Numbered from the stretch's first letter, positions 36,137-45,507 are shown. The stretch: 64,000 nucleotides of DNA from Mesorhizobium muleiense (GCF_900099905.1 NZ_FNEE01000010.1:133946-197945); one strand, 5' to 3'. Numbers and translations: made by a program. The notes: generated from the sequence alone by a model not told the origin.

Positions 36137-37660
36137 ATGGAAACGCTTGGCCATCTCGCGCACGGATTTTCGGTCGCCTTTACGCCGGTCAATCTCATGT
36201 GGTGCCTGCTCGGCACGACACTGGGGACAGCGATCGGCGTGCTGCCAGGCCTGGGACCTGCGCTGACCATCGCCCTGCTTTTGCCGATCACCTACCAGGT
36301 GGCGCCCGAAGCGTCCTTCATCCTGTTTGCCGGCATCTATTACGGCGCCATGTATGGCGGTTCGACGACATCGATCCTGCTCAACACGCCGGGTGAAAGC
36401 GCGACCATCGTCACTGCGCTGGAAGGCAACAGGATGGCCCGTTCCGGCCGCGGCGGCGCGGCACTTGCCACTTCGGCGATCGGCTCCTTCGTCGCCGGCA
36501 CACTCGGCACGCTGGGCGTCGCCTTCCTGGCCCCGGTCGTCGTCAAATTCGCGCTGTCCTTCGGCCCGGCCGAATATTTCTCGCTGATGGTGCTGGCCTT
36601 CATCACGGTTTCGGCGGTGCTCGGCTCGTCGTCGGTTCGTGGCCTGACCAGCCTGTTCATCGGCTTCGTCATCGGCATGATCGGCGTCGACCTGCAGACC
36701 GGGCAACCGCGCTTCACCTTCGGCATGAGCCAATTGCTCGATGGCGTCGACGTGATCGTCGTCGCCGTCGGCCTCTTTGCGGTCGGCGAGACGTTCTACA
36801 TGGCATCGCGCCGCTATGCCGGCAAGGACGAGATCGTGCCGCTGAAGGGCTCGCTCTACATGACGGCGGCCGAATGGGCACGCTCGTGGAAGGCTTGGCT
36901 GCGCGGCGCCCTGCTCGGCTTCCCGATCGGCGCGCTGCCGGCCGGCGGCGCCGAAATCCCGACCTTTCTGTCCTATGCAATCGAGAAAAAGCTCTCCAAA
37001 CACAAGGAGGAGTTCGGCACGGTCGGCGCCATCGAAGGCGTTGCCGGGCCGGAAGCCGCCAACAACGCATCGGCCGCCGGTGTGCTGGTGCCGATGCTGA
37101 CGCTTGGGTTGCCGACCTCGGCGACGGCCGCGATCATGCTGTCGGCCTTCCAAAGCTATGGCATCAATCCCGGGCCGATGCTGTTCATGACGCAGGCCAA
37201 TCTGGTCTGGGGGCTGATCGCCAGCCTGTTCATCGCCAACATCATTCTCGTCATCCTCAACCTGCCGCTGATCGGGTTATGGGTGCGGCTGCTGAAAATC
37301 CCGGCGCCGCAGCTCTATGCCGGCATCCTGGTGTTCGCCACGGTCGGCACCTACGGTATTTCTCAGTCGCCGACCGACCTCGTCATCCTCTATCTGCTCG
37401 GCGGGGCCGGGTTCCTGATGCGGCGCTTCGATTTCCCAACGGCGCCGGTCATCATCGGCATGATCCTGTGGCCGCTCGCCGAAACGCAGTTCCGCCGCGC
37501 GATGACCATCTCGAACGGCGACTGGTCGGTGTTCTACAAACATCCCCTGTCGCTGACACTGCTGACGCTGGCGTTCATCGGGCTGATCGGGCCGCATGTC
37601 TACGCTTACATCGAACGCCGCCGCATGCGTGGACCGGAACACGTGCCGGGCGATGCCTGA
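36137..37660 (+). CDS. TctA-type large permease subunit
   Basis: A 507-residue membrane protein with about twelve helices. Family signatures are GVLPGLGPALTIALLLPITY near residue 34, the region YYGAMYGGSTTSILLNTPGE near 71, and PGPEAANNASA near residue 298 followed by LTLGLPTSATAAIML. With TctB and TctC it forms a secondary carrier driven by ion gradients. Translation is probably coupled to TctB. Confidence 0.93.
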   Translation: METLGHLAHGFSVAFTPVNLMWCLLGTTLGTAIGVLPGLGPALTIALLLPITYQVAPEASFILFAGIYYGAMYGGSTTSILLNTPGESATIVTALEGNRMARSGRGGAALATSAIGSFVAGTLGTLGVAFLAPVVVKFALSFGPAEYFSLMVLAFITVSAVLGSSSVRGLTSLFIGFVIGMIGVDLQTGQPRFTFGMSQLLDGVDVIVVAVGLFAVGETFYMASRRYAGKDEIVPLKGSLYMTAAEWARSWKAWLRGALLGFPIGALPAGGAEIPTFLSYAIEKKLSKHKEEFGTVGAIEGVAGPEAANNASAAGVLVPMLTLGLPTSATAAIMLSAFQSYGINPGPMLFMTQANLVWGLIASLFIANIILVILNLPLIGLWVRLLKIPAPQLYAGILVFATVGTYGISQSPTDLVILYLLGGAGFLMRRFDFPTAPVIIGMILWPLAETQFRRAMTISNGDWSVFYKHPLSLTLLTLAFIGLIGPHVYAYIERRRMRGPEHVPGDA

Positions 37661-37675
37661 CCTGTTTGTGACATC

Positions 37676-38860
37676 ATGACCGATCTGCTGTCCGGCATCC
37701 GCGTCCTCGACCTGACCAATGTTCTGGCTGGCCCCTACTGTGCCTATCAGCTGGCGCTGCTCGGGGCCGATGTGATCAAGGTCGAGGCGCCGCAAGGCGG
37801 CGATCTGGCGCGCCAGCTCGGCGGCTCGCCGGAACTCAACAGCACCGGCATGGGCGCTTCATTCCTGGCGCAGAACGCCGGCAAACGATCGGTGGTGCTC
37901 GATCTCAAGAAAGAGGCCGATCGCGAACGCTTCCTCGATTTGGTCGCCTCCGCCGACGCGCTGGTCGAGAATTTCCGCCCCGGCGTGATGGATCGGCTGG
38001 GGCTCGGCTATGCCAGGCTGAAAGAGGTCCGCCCCAGTCTTGTCTATTGCGCGATTTCGGGCTTCGGCCAGACCGGGCCGATGCGCGACAATCCGGCCTA
38101 CGACCAGATCATCCAGGGTCTTTCGGGCATCATGAGCATCACCGGCACTGCGCAGACCGCGCCGCTGCGTGTCGGATACCCCGTCGCCGACACGCTGGGT
38201 GGGCTGGTCGGGGCGTTCGCCATCACGGCGGCACTTGTGAAGCAGAAGACGACAGGCGAGGGCGCTTTCCTCGACGTGTCGATGCTCGAATGCACGCTTT
38301 CCGCGCTCGGCTGGCCGGTCTCCAACTATCTGACGGCAGGCGTCGAGCCGCAGCCGATGGGCAACGAGAACATGACGGCGGCACCTTCCGGCACGTTTCG
38401 CACCGGCGACGGTCTGCTCAACATCGCCGCCAACAAGCAGGAGCAGTTCGTCACGCTCTGCCGGCTGGTCGGGCTGCCGGAGCTGGCGTCGGACCCGCGC
38501 TTTGCCGAGCGCGAGACGCGCAAGCGCAACCGCATCGCCTTGAAGGCGCTGATCGAGGATGCCCTGGCGAACAGCTCGGCCGCGGCCTGGGAGGAGACGC
38601 TCAATCGCGCAGGCGTGCCGGCGGGCAGGGTGCTGACGATCCCGCAGGTGCTGGCCGAGCAGCAAGTGATCGAGCGCGACATGACCACCCGTTTCGATCG
38701 CATGCCGAACATCGACCGACCGCTGACCGTCGTGCGCGGCGGGTTCATGGTCGATGGCGAAGCACCGTTGCCGACCAAGCCGCCGCCGGCGCTGGGCGAG
38801 CACATGGACGAGGTGTTTGCCAGTCTGCCGCCGCGCGTCAAGAAAAGGGCGCAGGCATGA
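37676..38860 (+). CDS. Family III CoA-transferase (CaiB/BaiF)
   Basis: A 394-residue CoA-transferase. The first block is RVLDLTNVLAGPYCAYQL, and the catalytic aspartate is Asp172 in YPVADTLGGL. NFRPGVMDRLGLGY and the glycine-rich GFGQTGP loop are also present. It moves CoA between carboxylic acids such as succinate, formate or itaconate. It starts 15 bases after the transporter gene, so it probably activates the imported acid, which the next enzyme then cleaves. Confidence 0.92.
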   Translation: MTDLLSGIRVLDLTNVLAGPYCAYQLALLGADVIKVEAPQGGDLARQLGGSPELNSTGMGASFLAQNAGKRSVVLDLKKEADRERFLDLVASADALVENFRPGVMDRLGLGYARLKEVRPSLVYCAISGFGQTGPMRDNPAYDQIIQGLSGIMSITGTAQTAPLRVGYPVADTLGGLVGAFAITAALVKQKTTGEGAFLDVSMLECTLSALGWPVSNYLTAGVEPQPMGNENMTAAPSGTFRTGDGLLNIAANKQEQFVTLCRLVGLPELASDPRFAERETRKRNRIALKALIEDALANSSAAAWEETLNRAGVPAGRVLTIPQVLAEQQVIERDMTTRFDRMPNIDRPLTVVRGGFMVDGEAPLPTKPPPALGEHMDEVFASLPPRVKKRAQA

Positions 38861-38873
38861 GCGACGCGAGAAC

Positions 38874-39725
38874 ATGAGCAACGTTGAGAAAAAAACCGGC
38901 CGCGAGCGCGGTGAGGAATGGTGGCAGACCGATATCATCGAAATGCGCCCTGGCGTGATCCGGCTGCGTGGCTATGAGATCCAGGACCTGATCGGCCGCG
39001 TCAGCTTTCCGGCGATGATCTGGCTGATGCTGCGCGGCGAACTGCCTGGCGAGGAGCAGGCGGCGCTGCTCGGTATCGCGCTGGGGGCGGCCGTCGACCA
39101 CGGGCCGCAGGCGCCGTCGATCGCCATTGCCCGCATGGCGGCCACCTGCGGCGTCGGCATCAACAGCGCCATGGCTTCAGCCATCAATGTGCTTGGCGAC
39201 GTGCATGGCGGCGCCGGCGAGCAGGCGCTTGCCTTCTACGGCGACATCGCCGCGGCACTGGACGCAGGCGTGACGCTTGCCGATGCCGTCGCGTCGCGGC
39301 TCGATCGCTTCTTCGCCGAGGAAAAATCCTACGTGCCGGGGCTCGGCCATCGCTTCCACCCGGTCGATCCGCGGGCGCCGCGTCTCATCGAGCTGACCCG
39401 CGATTTTGCCGCGCGCGGCGTCGTCAGCGGACGTTTCGCCGACATCGCCGAGGCTGTCGAGGCCGAGGTCGCGCGGCGCAAGGGCAAGAAGATCCCGCTC
39501 AACATCGACGGCGCCACCGCCGTCATCTATGGCGAGCTCGGCTTTCCGCCGCCGCTGACACGTGGCCTTTTCGTGCTGTCGCGCTCGGTCGGCATCTTGG
39601 CGCATGCGTGGGAACAGTCGCAACAGAGCGACCGCAACAAAGGACCACTGCCGCGCGAATGGTTGTGGGCCTATACCGGCACGCCGGTGCGGTCTTTCCC
39701 TCAGGGAGAGGACGACGCCAAATGA
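38874..39725 (+). CDS. Citryl-CoA lyase-like protein (citrate synthase superfamily)
   Basis: A 283-residue protein with the short citrate-synthase fold of citryl-CoA lyase/ATP-citrate lyase C-terminal domains. Active-site histidine regions are visible in NVLGDVHGGAGEQ near residue 108 and GLGHRFHPVDPRAPRL near residue 160. It likely splits a citryl-CoA-type thioester (or catalyses the reverse). ATG 38874 is chosen, 13 bases after the CoA-transferase stop; the longer frame overlaps that gene. The last 25 bases overlap the convergent NUDIX gene. Confidence 0.85.
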   Translation: MSNVEKKTGRERGEEWWQTDIIEMRPGVIRLRGYEIQDLIGRVSFPAMIWLMLRGELPGEEQAALLGIALGAAVDHGPQAPSIAIARMAATCGVGINSAMASAINVLGDVHGGAGEQALAFYGDIAAALDAGVTLADAVASRLDRFFAEEKSYVPGLGHRFHPVDPRAPRLIELTRDFAARGVVSGRFADIAEAVEAEVARRKGKKIPLNIDGATAVIYGELGFPPPLTRGLFVLSRSVGILAHAWEQSQQSDRNKGPLPREWLWAYTGTPVRSFPQGEDDAK

Positions 39726-40210
39726 GACCTTGGTTCAAGTTCGCCAGCGGGCGCTGGCTGGGGAATTTTCAAGTTCTTCAGCAGCGTTGAAAGTTCGGGC
39801 TCGTCGATAAGCACGGCTGCGTCTGCCGGCGCCAGCCATGCCCGCTGCCGCCTTTTGGCTTCCTGCCAGTTGGCCAGTTCCTCCGTCACCGCCAGCAGGT
39901 AGACGGTGACGTCGATGCGGATGAAGCGGTTCGTCAGCCGCTTCCAGTAGGAATAGGTGCCGGCCGGCTGCTTCAGCGTCTTGCCGAGGACGCCGGCTTC
40001 CTCCCGCGCTTCGATGGTGGCTGCCTTGCGCCCACTCTTGCCCTTCATCGGCCAGCCCTTGGGCACGATAAATCGCCTTGTCGATATCGAGGTGACCAGC
40101 ATCACCTCGACGCCGCCATGCCTGCCCAGCCGAAAGGGAATTGCCGCGACCTGGCGGATCCGCTCGCCCTTCCTCGCCTTGCGCACGACCTTCTTCTTGG
40201 TGGCTGCCAT
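39701..40210 (-). CDS. NUDIX hydrolase
   Basis: A 169-residue pyrophosphohydrolase. The NUDIX box reads GKSGRKAATIEAREEAGV, with REEAG intact but alanine where the first conserved glutamate of the strict consensus stands, as in many diphosphoinositol polyphosphate-type members. The preceding RRFIVPKGWPMKG is typical of that group. The N-terminus is strongly basic. Start ATG 40210 (MAATKKK) is preferred over 40252. Confidence 0.85.
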   Translation of the reverse strand: MAATKKKVVRKARKGERIRQVAAIPFRLGRHGGVEVMLVTSISTRRFIVPKGWPMKGKSGRKAATIEAREEAGVLGKTLKQPAGTYSYWKRLTNRFIRIDVTVYLLAVTEELANWQEAKRRQRAWLAPADAAVLIDEPELSTLLKNLKIPQPAPAGELEPRSHLASSSP

Positions 40211-40339
40211 TGCCGGCGATCCAATCAGGGCAGTGCCCAAGCGCAAAGGCACGTTGCGAAATCAAAACCGCCTTTGATGCTACTTTAAGTAGAGCGGCGT
40301 TCAAGCATATCAGCTAAAATAAATGAAAACGCCGGGCCA

Positions 40340-40636
40340 TCAGCGGCACACGCTGATGAAGCGGCTGCCCGATCGCCGCAACTGGCAAGTAGGCGCCATC
40401 TGCGGCACATCTGGCCGTTGCGGCACGACCACGCGATCCTGGGCACGGAACTGCTGTTGCTGCTGCTGAAATTGCTGCCGTCGCAGCCTGTTCTCCAGCA
40501 TCTGCAATTCGCCTTGCAGGACCACGGTATTGCGATTGGCGGGAGCGACGTTCTGCGCGGAGACAGCCGCGCTCGACAGCATCGCTGTTGCTAGGGTTGC
40601 CGACATCAAGATCGTCGAAAGGCGAAGCGGCGACAT
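40340..40636 (-). CDS. Small secreted glutamine-rich protein, unknown function
   Basis: A 98-residue protein. A clear signal peptide ends at VSAQN near residue 28. The mature part is rich in Gln and Arg, with a Q-run near residue 58 and two cysteines (residues 85 and 97) that could form a disulfide. No family is recognised. AAGGA lies nine bases before the ATG. Two 16-base direct repeats and a consensus TATAAT lie directly upstream, suggesting its own promoter. Confidence 0.65.
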   Translation of the reverse strand: MSPLRLSTILMSATLATAMLSSAAVSAQNVAPANRNTVVLQGELQMLENRLRRQQFQQQQQQFRAQDRVVVPQRPDVPQMAPTCQLRRSGSRFISVCR

Positions 40637-40650
40637 CCATCCATTCCTTT

Positions 40651-40697
40651 ACGAAACAGAACCTTGGGCCCGCACGAAACAGAACCTTGCGATTATA
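40651..40697 (-). promoter_or_regulatory. TATAAT promoter and twin 16-bp direct repeats
   Basis: On the minus strand TATAAT (40697-40692) is followed by two identical copies of CAAGGTTCTGTTTCGT (40689-40674 and 40666-40651), 23 bases apart. The second ends 15 bases before the ATG at 40636. The repeats may be an operator or leader element. Confidence 0.5.
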
Positions 40698-40978
40698 TAG
40701 GGCGTTTGTCTGATGATGCCATGGATTAAAACCCCACGCCGGAGCGGAATTGGCTGACTAGCCAGTCAGGGCGCAAAGCCCGTCGACCGATGTGTGCTGG
40801 CAAAGGGCACCAATACGAGGCCGACGACAAGAAGCTGGAGAGCATCCTGCGGTTCCATGCCTTTCAGGCCTGGATTGGATAATTTGAACCGCAACATCGC
40901 ACAGTTGAAAATCGCGGCACGGGCGGGCCGCGTTCCCCGGAGCCGTGGCCACGGCACGGCGATAGGCCAGCCGCGCGA
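40698..40978. other. Intergenic region before the type I secretion operon end
   Basis: About 280 bases without a convincing gene. A perfect 6-bp palindrome CTGACT-AGCC-AGTCAG lies near 40753. A minus-strand frame here could encode a short hydrophobic peptide, but without supporting signals. Confidence 0.4.
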
Positions 40979-42433
40979 CTATTCGCGGAATGCGCGGCTG
41001 ATCTGGTCGGTCAATGGCTTCATCAGAAACGAGATGACGGTGCGATCGGTCGTGCGCATGAACGCCTCCACCGGCATACCTGGCTTGAGGCTTTCCGGAT
41101 CCAACGAGCCAAGCTTGCCTTCGTCAAGCCTGATCCGCACGCTGTAGTAGGATAGTCCGTTCCGCTCGTCTTCGACGAGGTCGGGAGAAACCGTTGCTAC
41201 ATGTCCTTCGATTTCCGGCGTGACCTGCTGGCTGAACGCCGACAGCCGCAGATGGACAAGCTGGCCGGGCTGGACCTGATCGATGTCTTGAGGCGCGATG
41301 CGTGCGTCCACAGTCAATTCGTCAGCGGTCGGGACAATCATCATAATTGGCTCGCCGGTCGTGACGACACCGCCGACCGTATGGATCGCAAGCTGATGCA
41401 CCCGTCCGTTCTGGGGTGAACGAATATCGGTCTGTCTAAGCAATTCCTCCGCGGCGATCTTTCGCTCTGCCAATTCTGTGGTTCGCGCCTCCGTTTCGCG
41501 TAATTCTTTCGCGACCTCGCTGCGCCAATCCTGCTGGATCTGGATGATGGCCATTTCTGTTTCGCTGATTCTGCCGTTCGCTTCGGCTATCGCAGCGACG
41601 AGTTGGCCGCGCCCTCCCTCGATCTGAGCCTCGCCCCGCTCCAGGTCCAGGAGTCGCGACCGCTGGACGAGTTTCTTTTCCCAAAGGCCCCTGACGCCCT
41701 TGATCTCGTCGCGGACCAACGCAATCTCGTGCTCCTTGGCCGCCCTTTGTGCCTCGAGGCCCGCTATCTCCTCCTTGAGCTGGCTCACCCGTTGCCTGCG
41801 TTGCTCGATTTGGGCACGGTAAGCTCCCCGGCGCAAAGCGAAAAGTTTCTGCTCCCCGCCCATCACACGCGCCACATGTCCAACAGAGGAGCGGCTGGTG
41901 AGATCCTCGGAAAAGGCGATCGCCTCGGCACCCTCACGCTCCGCTGTGAGGCGTGCCTCCCGCGCCGAGAGTTCGTCCAGGGTATTGGTTATGACGGCGA
42001 GATTGGCGCGTGTAAGCGTGTCGTCGAGACGGAGCAAAATATCGCCTGCTCTGACTTCATCGCCGTTGCGCACGTTGATCTCACCCACAACGCCGCCGCT
42101 TGGATGCTGAACCGCCTTGACGTTGGATTCCACTGCGATATGGCCGGTAGCGATGACGGCGCCTGACAATTCCGTCGTTGCGGCCCATGCACCAAGGCCG
42201 CCGACAAGCAGCGCCACGGTTGCGGCGCCAAGAAGCATATACCGGCGAAGGGATAAGTCGTTCTGCGTCGGCTGCGATCGCACATCGGTAGGGAGGTTAG
42301 CCCGAACGAACAGCAGCCCGCCGATTTTGCCCTTGACGCCGGCCAGATGGCTCGCTCCGGCACGAATATGCGGAATCATCCCCCTCACGCCGTTACGCGC
42401 GCCAAAGAACGATCGATCATGAAATAACGTCAT
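40979..42433 (-). CDS. Type I secretion membrane fusion protein (HlyD/PrtE family)
   Basis: A 484-residue adaptor. It has a cytoplasmic N-terminus of about 65 residues, one transmembrane helix at about 66-86, a lipoyl half-motif (GEINVRNGDEVRAGDILLRLD near residue 115), a long periplasmic coiled-coil hairpin (about 150-330) and a beta-barrel end with the second lipoyl half (IRSPQNGRVHQLAIHTVGG). It links the ABC pump to an outer-membrane TolC channel, which is not encoded here. Its start overlaps the ABC gene stop by four bases (ATGA). Confidence 0.92.
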   Translation of the reverse strand: MTLFHDRSFFGARNGVRGMIPHIRAGASHLAGVKGKIGGLLFVRANLPTDVRSQPTQNDLSLRRYMLLGAATVALLVGGLGAWAATTELSGAVIATGHIAVESNVKAVQHPSGGVVGEINVRNGDEVRAGDILLRLDDTLTRANLAVITNTLDELSAREARLTAEREGAEAIAFSEDLTSRSSVGHVARVMGGEQKLFALRRGAYRAQIEQRRQRVSQLKEEIAGLEAQRAAKEHEIALVRDEIKGVRGLWEKKLVQRSRLLDLERGEAQIEGGRGQLVAAIAEANGRISETEMAIIQIQQDWRSEVAKELRETEARTTELAERKIAAEELLRQTDIRSPQNGRVHQLAIHTVGGVVTTGEPIMMIVPTADELTVDARIAPQDIDQVQPGQLVHLRLSAFSQQVTPEIEGHVATVSPDLVEDERNGLSYYSVRIRLDEGKLGSLDPESLKPGMPVEAFMRTTDRTVISFLMKPLTDQISRAFRE

Positions 42434-44190
42434 CCTGATGCCTTTTCCTCCGGGGCAACTGCTTGAAGCGTTCCCACGGAAGCACTCCGCGTCGTGCCCC
42501 GGACGACCAGATCCCTCGCCCCAAATGCGTGCTGACGGCCGGAGTCGAGAACAAGTAAAAGGTCCACTGCCGCCAGGGCGCTTGGACGATGGGCGATTAC
42601 GACAACCACGCCGTGCCGCTGTTTGACTGCAAGGATCGCCTGGGTCAAAGCCTGCTCGCCTCCAGCGTCCAGATTCGAGTTCGGTTCATCCAAAACAACG
42701 AGGAAAGGATCACCATAAAGCGCGCGGGCCAGTCCGATGCGCTGCCGCTGTCCTGCTGAAAGCGATGCGCCGCCCTCGCCGATCTCGGTCTGATATCCGC
42801 GAGGCAAGCGCAGGATCATTTCGTGCATGCCCGCGGTCTTGGCCGCCGCGATAATGGTTGCCGGATCCGGAGAAGGATCAAAGCGGGCAATGTTTTGAGC
42901 AATGGTGCCTGCGAAAAGTTCGACATCTTGCGGCAGGTAGCCGATATGTCGCCCCAGTGCCTCTGCCGGCCACTGTTCGATGGCGGCGCCGTCTAGGCGG
43001 ATTTTGCCGCGCGCTGCCGGCCAGACGCCGACGAGCGCCCGCGCCAGCGACGATTTACCCGATGCACTCGGACCGATGACACCGAGCGCGGAGCCGGCAC
43101 TCAGCGAAAACGCAACATCCTGTACGACAAAACGGCGTTCGCCTGGCGGAACGACGCTGACCTCTTCAACCGAGAGTTGTGTCCGCGGCGGCGGCAGCTG
43201 CAAGCGATCCTCTGTGGCAGGGAACTGCGTGAAAAGTTCGTTCAGCCGGTGCCAGCCTTGTCTGGCGGCAAGAAAGTTCTTCCAGTGCGCAATTGCGAGT
43301 TCGACCGGCGCCAGCGCTCGCGCGGTGAGAATAGAGCTTGCGATGATGATGCCAGGCGTGGCTTCCTGGCCGATCACCAAATACGCTCCGATCGCGAGAA
43401 CGACTGATTGCAGCAGCATCCTAAAGCCGCGGGAAAGCGCGCCGAATGAACCCGTGACATCGCTGGCGCGCATCTGCGCCTGCCTGTATTTGCCGTTTGC
43501 TTCCGCCCAGCGCGAGGCCATAGTGGATCTCATGCCCATCGCTTCGAGCACCTCGGCATTGCGGATGCTTGCCAGTGCGATATTGCTGCGCGCTCCGGCA
43601 TATCCAGACATTTCGGTTGCTGGACGGCGGACCGTTTTCTCCGTGAGCACGGTCAATGCCAAAAGCAGGATCGCCCCAATCAGCGCAGCCAGGCCGAGCC
43701 AAGGATGGAAGGCAAAACAGAGCGCGAGATAAAGCGGCATCCACGGCAGGTCGAAAAGAGTGGCGGGACCACCGCTGGCCAGGAAACCGCCGATTTGATC
43801 GAGATCGCGCACCGGCTGCATGCCCTCGCCCGAACGGCCTCTGGCCAAGGGCAATTGCGACATCACGCGGTAGGTCCGCTCACTCAGGCGCTCGTCGAGT
43901 CCGCTGCCGATACGCGCCAGCACCCGGCCGCGGATCGCGTCGAGTGCACTTTGAAAAACATATAGAATCGAAATCAGCAGGACCAGAGCCACCAGCGTCG
44001 GCACGCTACGGCTGGGCAGGACCCTGTCGTAGACCTGCAGCATAAACACCGAGCCGGACAACATCAGCACGTTGATAAGGCCGCTGAAACCCGCCACCGC
44101 CAAAAAGGCGCGCCGGAAATGCGCCAGGCAGGCAGCCAATTCGGACTTCGCCCTCGGCGGGCGGAGCTTCTCTGAACCAGATTGTGACAT
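42430..44190 (-). CDS. Type I secretion ABC transporter, permease/ATPase (PrtD family)
   Basis: A 586-residue half-transporter. The six-helix membrane domain covers about residues 20-310. The ATPase domain follows, with Walker A GVIGPSASGKSSLARAL, signature LSAGQRQRIGLARALYG and Walker B FLVVLDEPNSNLD. There is no N-terminal C39 peptidase or C39-like domain, so it belongs to the PrtD rather than the HlyB or bacteriocin type and should recognise an uncleaved C-terminal signal. Start 44190 has GAGGGGA upstream. It lies between the cargo and adaptor genes. Confidence 0.93.
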   Translation of the reverse strand: MSQSGSEKLRPPRAKSELAACLAHFRRAFLAVAGFSGLINVLMLSGSVFMLQVYDRVLPSRSVPTLVALVLLISILYVFQSALDAIRGRVLARIGSGLDERLSERTYRVMSQLPLARGRSGEGMQPVRDLDQIGGFLASGGPATLFDLPWMPLYLALCFAFHPWLGLAALIGAILLLALTVLTEKTVRRPATEMSGYAGARSNIALASIRNAEVLEAMGMRSTMASRWAEANGKYRQAQMRASDVTGSFGALSRGFRMLLQSVVLAIGAYLVIGQEATPGIIIASSILTARALAPVELAIAHWKNFLAARQGWHRLNELFTQFPATEDRLQLPPPRTQLSVEEVSVVPPGERRFVVQDVAFSLSAGSALGVIGPSASGKSSLARALVGVWPAARGKIRLDGAAIEQWPAEALGRHIGYLPQDVELFAGTIAQNIARFDPSPDPATIIAAAKTAGMHEMILRLPRGYQTEIGEGGASLSAGQRQRIGLARALYGDPFLVVLDEPNSNLDAGGEQALTQAILAVKQRHGVVVVIAHRPSALAAVDLLLVLDSGRQHAFGARDLVVRGTTRSASVGTLQAVAPEEKASG

Positions 44191-44268
44191 TGATGTCCCC
44201 TCGATCAACCGCATGCGTCAGCAGGCGATGCGGGCCCATAACTGCAGGCCCGCATCGTCCGGCATTGG

Positions 44269-45507
44269 CTACGCGGCCTGATCGGCGATCACGCTGTTGT
44301 TATGCGCAGACAGTTGCTCGATGAGTTTCGCAGCCAGCGCGTCGGCATCGCCCGCTTGCGTATGTGCATACTCTGCCCAATCAAAAGCCGGTCTCGGATT
44401 GCCCGCATTTGCTAGCGCGGTCGATACAGCGTCCCGGACCTGCTCGATAGCGTCGTCGAGTTGGCCCCGAGCGTTCCCGAGTTGTGGAAACACGATGTTA
44501 TCGCCCTCAAGCGCCACCTGTGCGCCACTCTCCTTAGCCGTGCCAGGCGTTGCTTCGGCTTCCTCATGTTCGGCCAGGGTCTGCTCAGACCGGAAGTTTG
44601 CGCCCTGTTTGCCGAAGAAGTTTGCAAGCCACTGGGAGCCAGAAACCGGCTGGCCAGAGTCCGGCTGGCCAGAAACCGGCTGCCCAGAAGCCGGCGGCGT
44701 TGTCGGGGCCGGTTCAGCTGGCGCGGTTGGCGTCGGGGCCTGCTGCGGCGCCGGATCGGAAGCCGCAGGTTCATCCTGAACGGCAGCGACGGATCCCTGC
44801 TTCGGATCGACGAGATCGAGTTTGACGTTCTTGCTCCCGACAGAGACGGTGCGCGTCGAAGCTTCGATGCCCGCCCCCGAGAAGGTTACTGTGTAGGTGC
44901 CCGGCTTGAGGGCGAGGTCGTAGCCGCCGGCGCCCGTGGTCTTCGCCGTAAACGTCGTGCCCGTCGAACTCTTTGCCGTGATGGTGAGACCGGATAGACC
45001 TTCACCGGGATCGTAGAACCTGTCCCCGTCCTTGTCGTCGATCGCCACACCGGTCAGGAACAGGTCTGATCCGGTCTTGCCGAAATTCTCCGTCACGAAA
45101 CCGCTGGAGCGCCCCCGGTAATCGCCAACCTCGAATCCAAGCCCTACCTCGCGGAAGTTGCCGTTGAGGATGTTGGCACGATGACCCGGGGAGTTCATCA
45201 GGTTGTTGTGCAGGAGTAGAATCTCGTCATTATAGCCTGTCGGTGACCTGGTCGTAGCCCACGCGATGTTCTCCCCTGTCGCCCAGGAGCCGGCGAGGGT
45301 GTAGCCAGCCGCCTTCATGCGCTGGGTGGGCGAGGAGCCTCCCGACCCCGTGTGAGAAAAGGTGTCGGTTGCAAGCATCCATCTGCTGTGCCCCTCAGCC
45401 GACTCGCTGAGATCATTGTCAAAGGCCAGCGGCTGCACGCCGGCCTTAGCCCTCTCCGCGTTGATAAGTTCAAGTAGATATTGTTCTTGTGCGCTATGTT
45501 GCGGCAT
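44269..45507 (-). CDS. CAP/SCP-domain secreted protein, likely type I secretion cargo
   Basis: A 412-residue protein without signal peptide. Residues 5-150 form a CAP (SCP/PR-1) domain with the histidines of the cavity (EGHSRWM, GENIAWA, NSPGHRANILNGNFREVGLGF). Residues 165-235 form a beta-sandwich, SdrD-B/carboxypeptidase-regulatory-like domain entered by the calcium-loop motif DDKDGDRFYDPGEG. A Pro/Ala/Thr/Ser linker with tandem SGQPV/D repeats (DNA repeats of about 18 bases near 44640-44700) leads to a C-terminal region (about 300-412). No GGxGxDxUx RTX repeats are seen. Secretion by the adjacent ABC system is inferred. Confidence 0.85.
   Translation of the reverse strand: MPQHSAQEQYLLELINAERAKAGVQPLAFDNDLSESAEGHSRWMLATDTFSHTGSGGSSPTQRMKAAGYTLAGSWATGENIAWATTRSPTGYNDEILLLHNNLMNSPGHRANILNGNFREVGLGFEVGDYRGRSSGFVTENFGKTGSDLFLTGVAIDDKDGDRFYDPGEGLSGLTITAKSSTGTTFTAKTTGAGGYDLALKPGTYTVTFSGAGIEASTRTVSVGSKNVKLDLVDPKQGSVAAVQDEPAASDPAPQQAPTPTAPAEPAPTTPPASGQPVSGQPDSGQPVSGSQWLANFFGKQGANFRSEQTLAEHEEAEATPGTAKESGAQVALEGDNIVFPQLGNARGQLDDAIEQVRDAVSTALANAGNPRPAFDWAEYAHTQAGDADALAAKLIEQLSAHNNSVIADQAA

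Noticed and set aside
34510..36291. Minus-strand frame of 593 codons opposite the tricarboxylate transporter genes
   Set aside because: Shadow of three well-supported genes on the plus strand.
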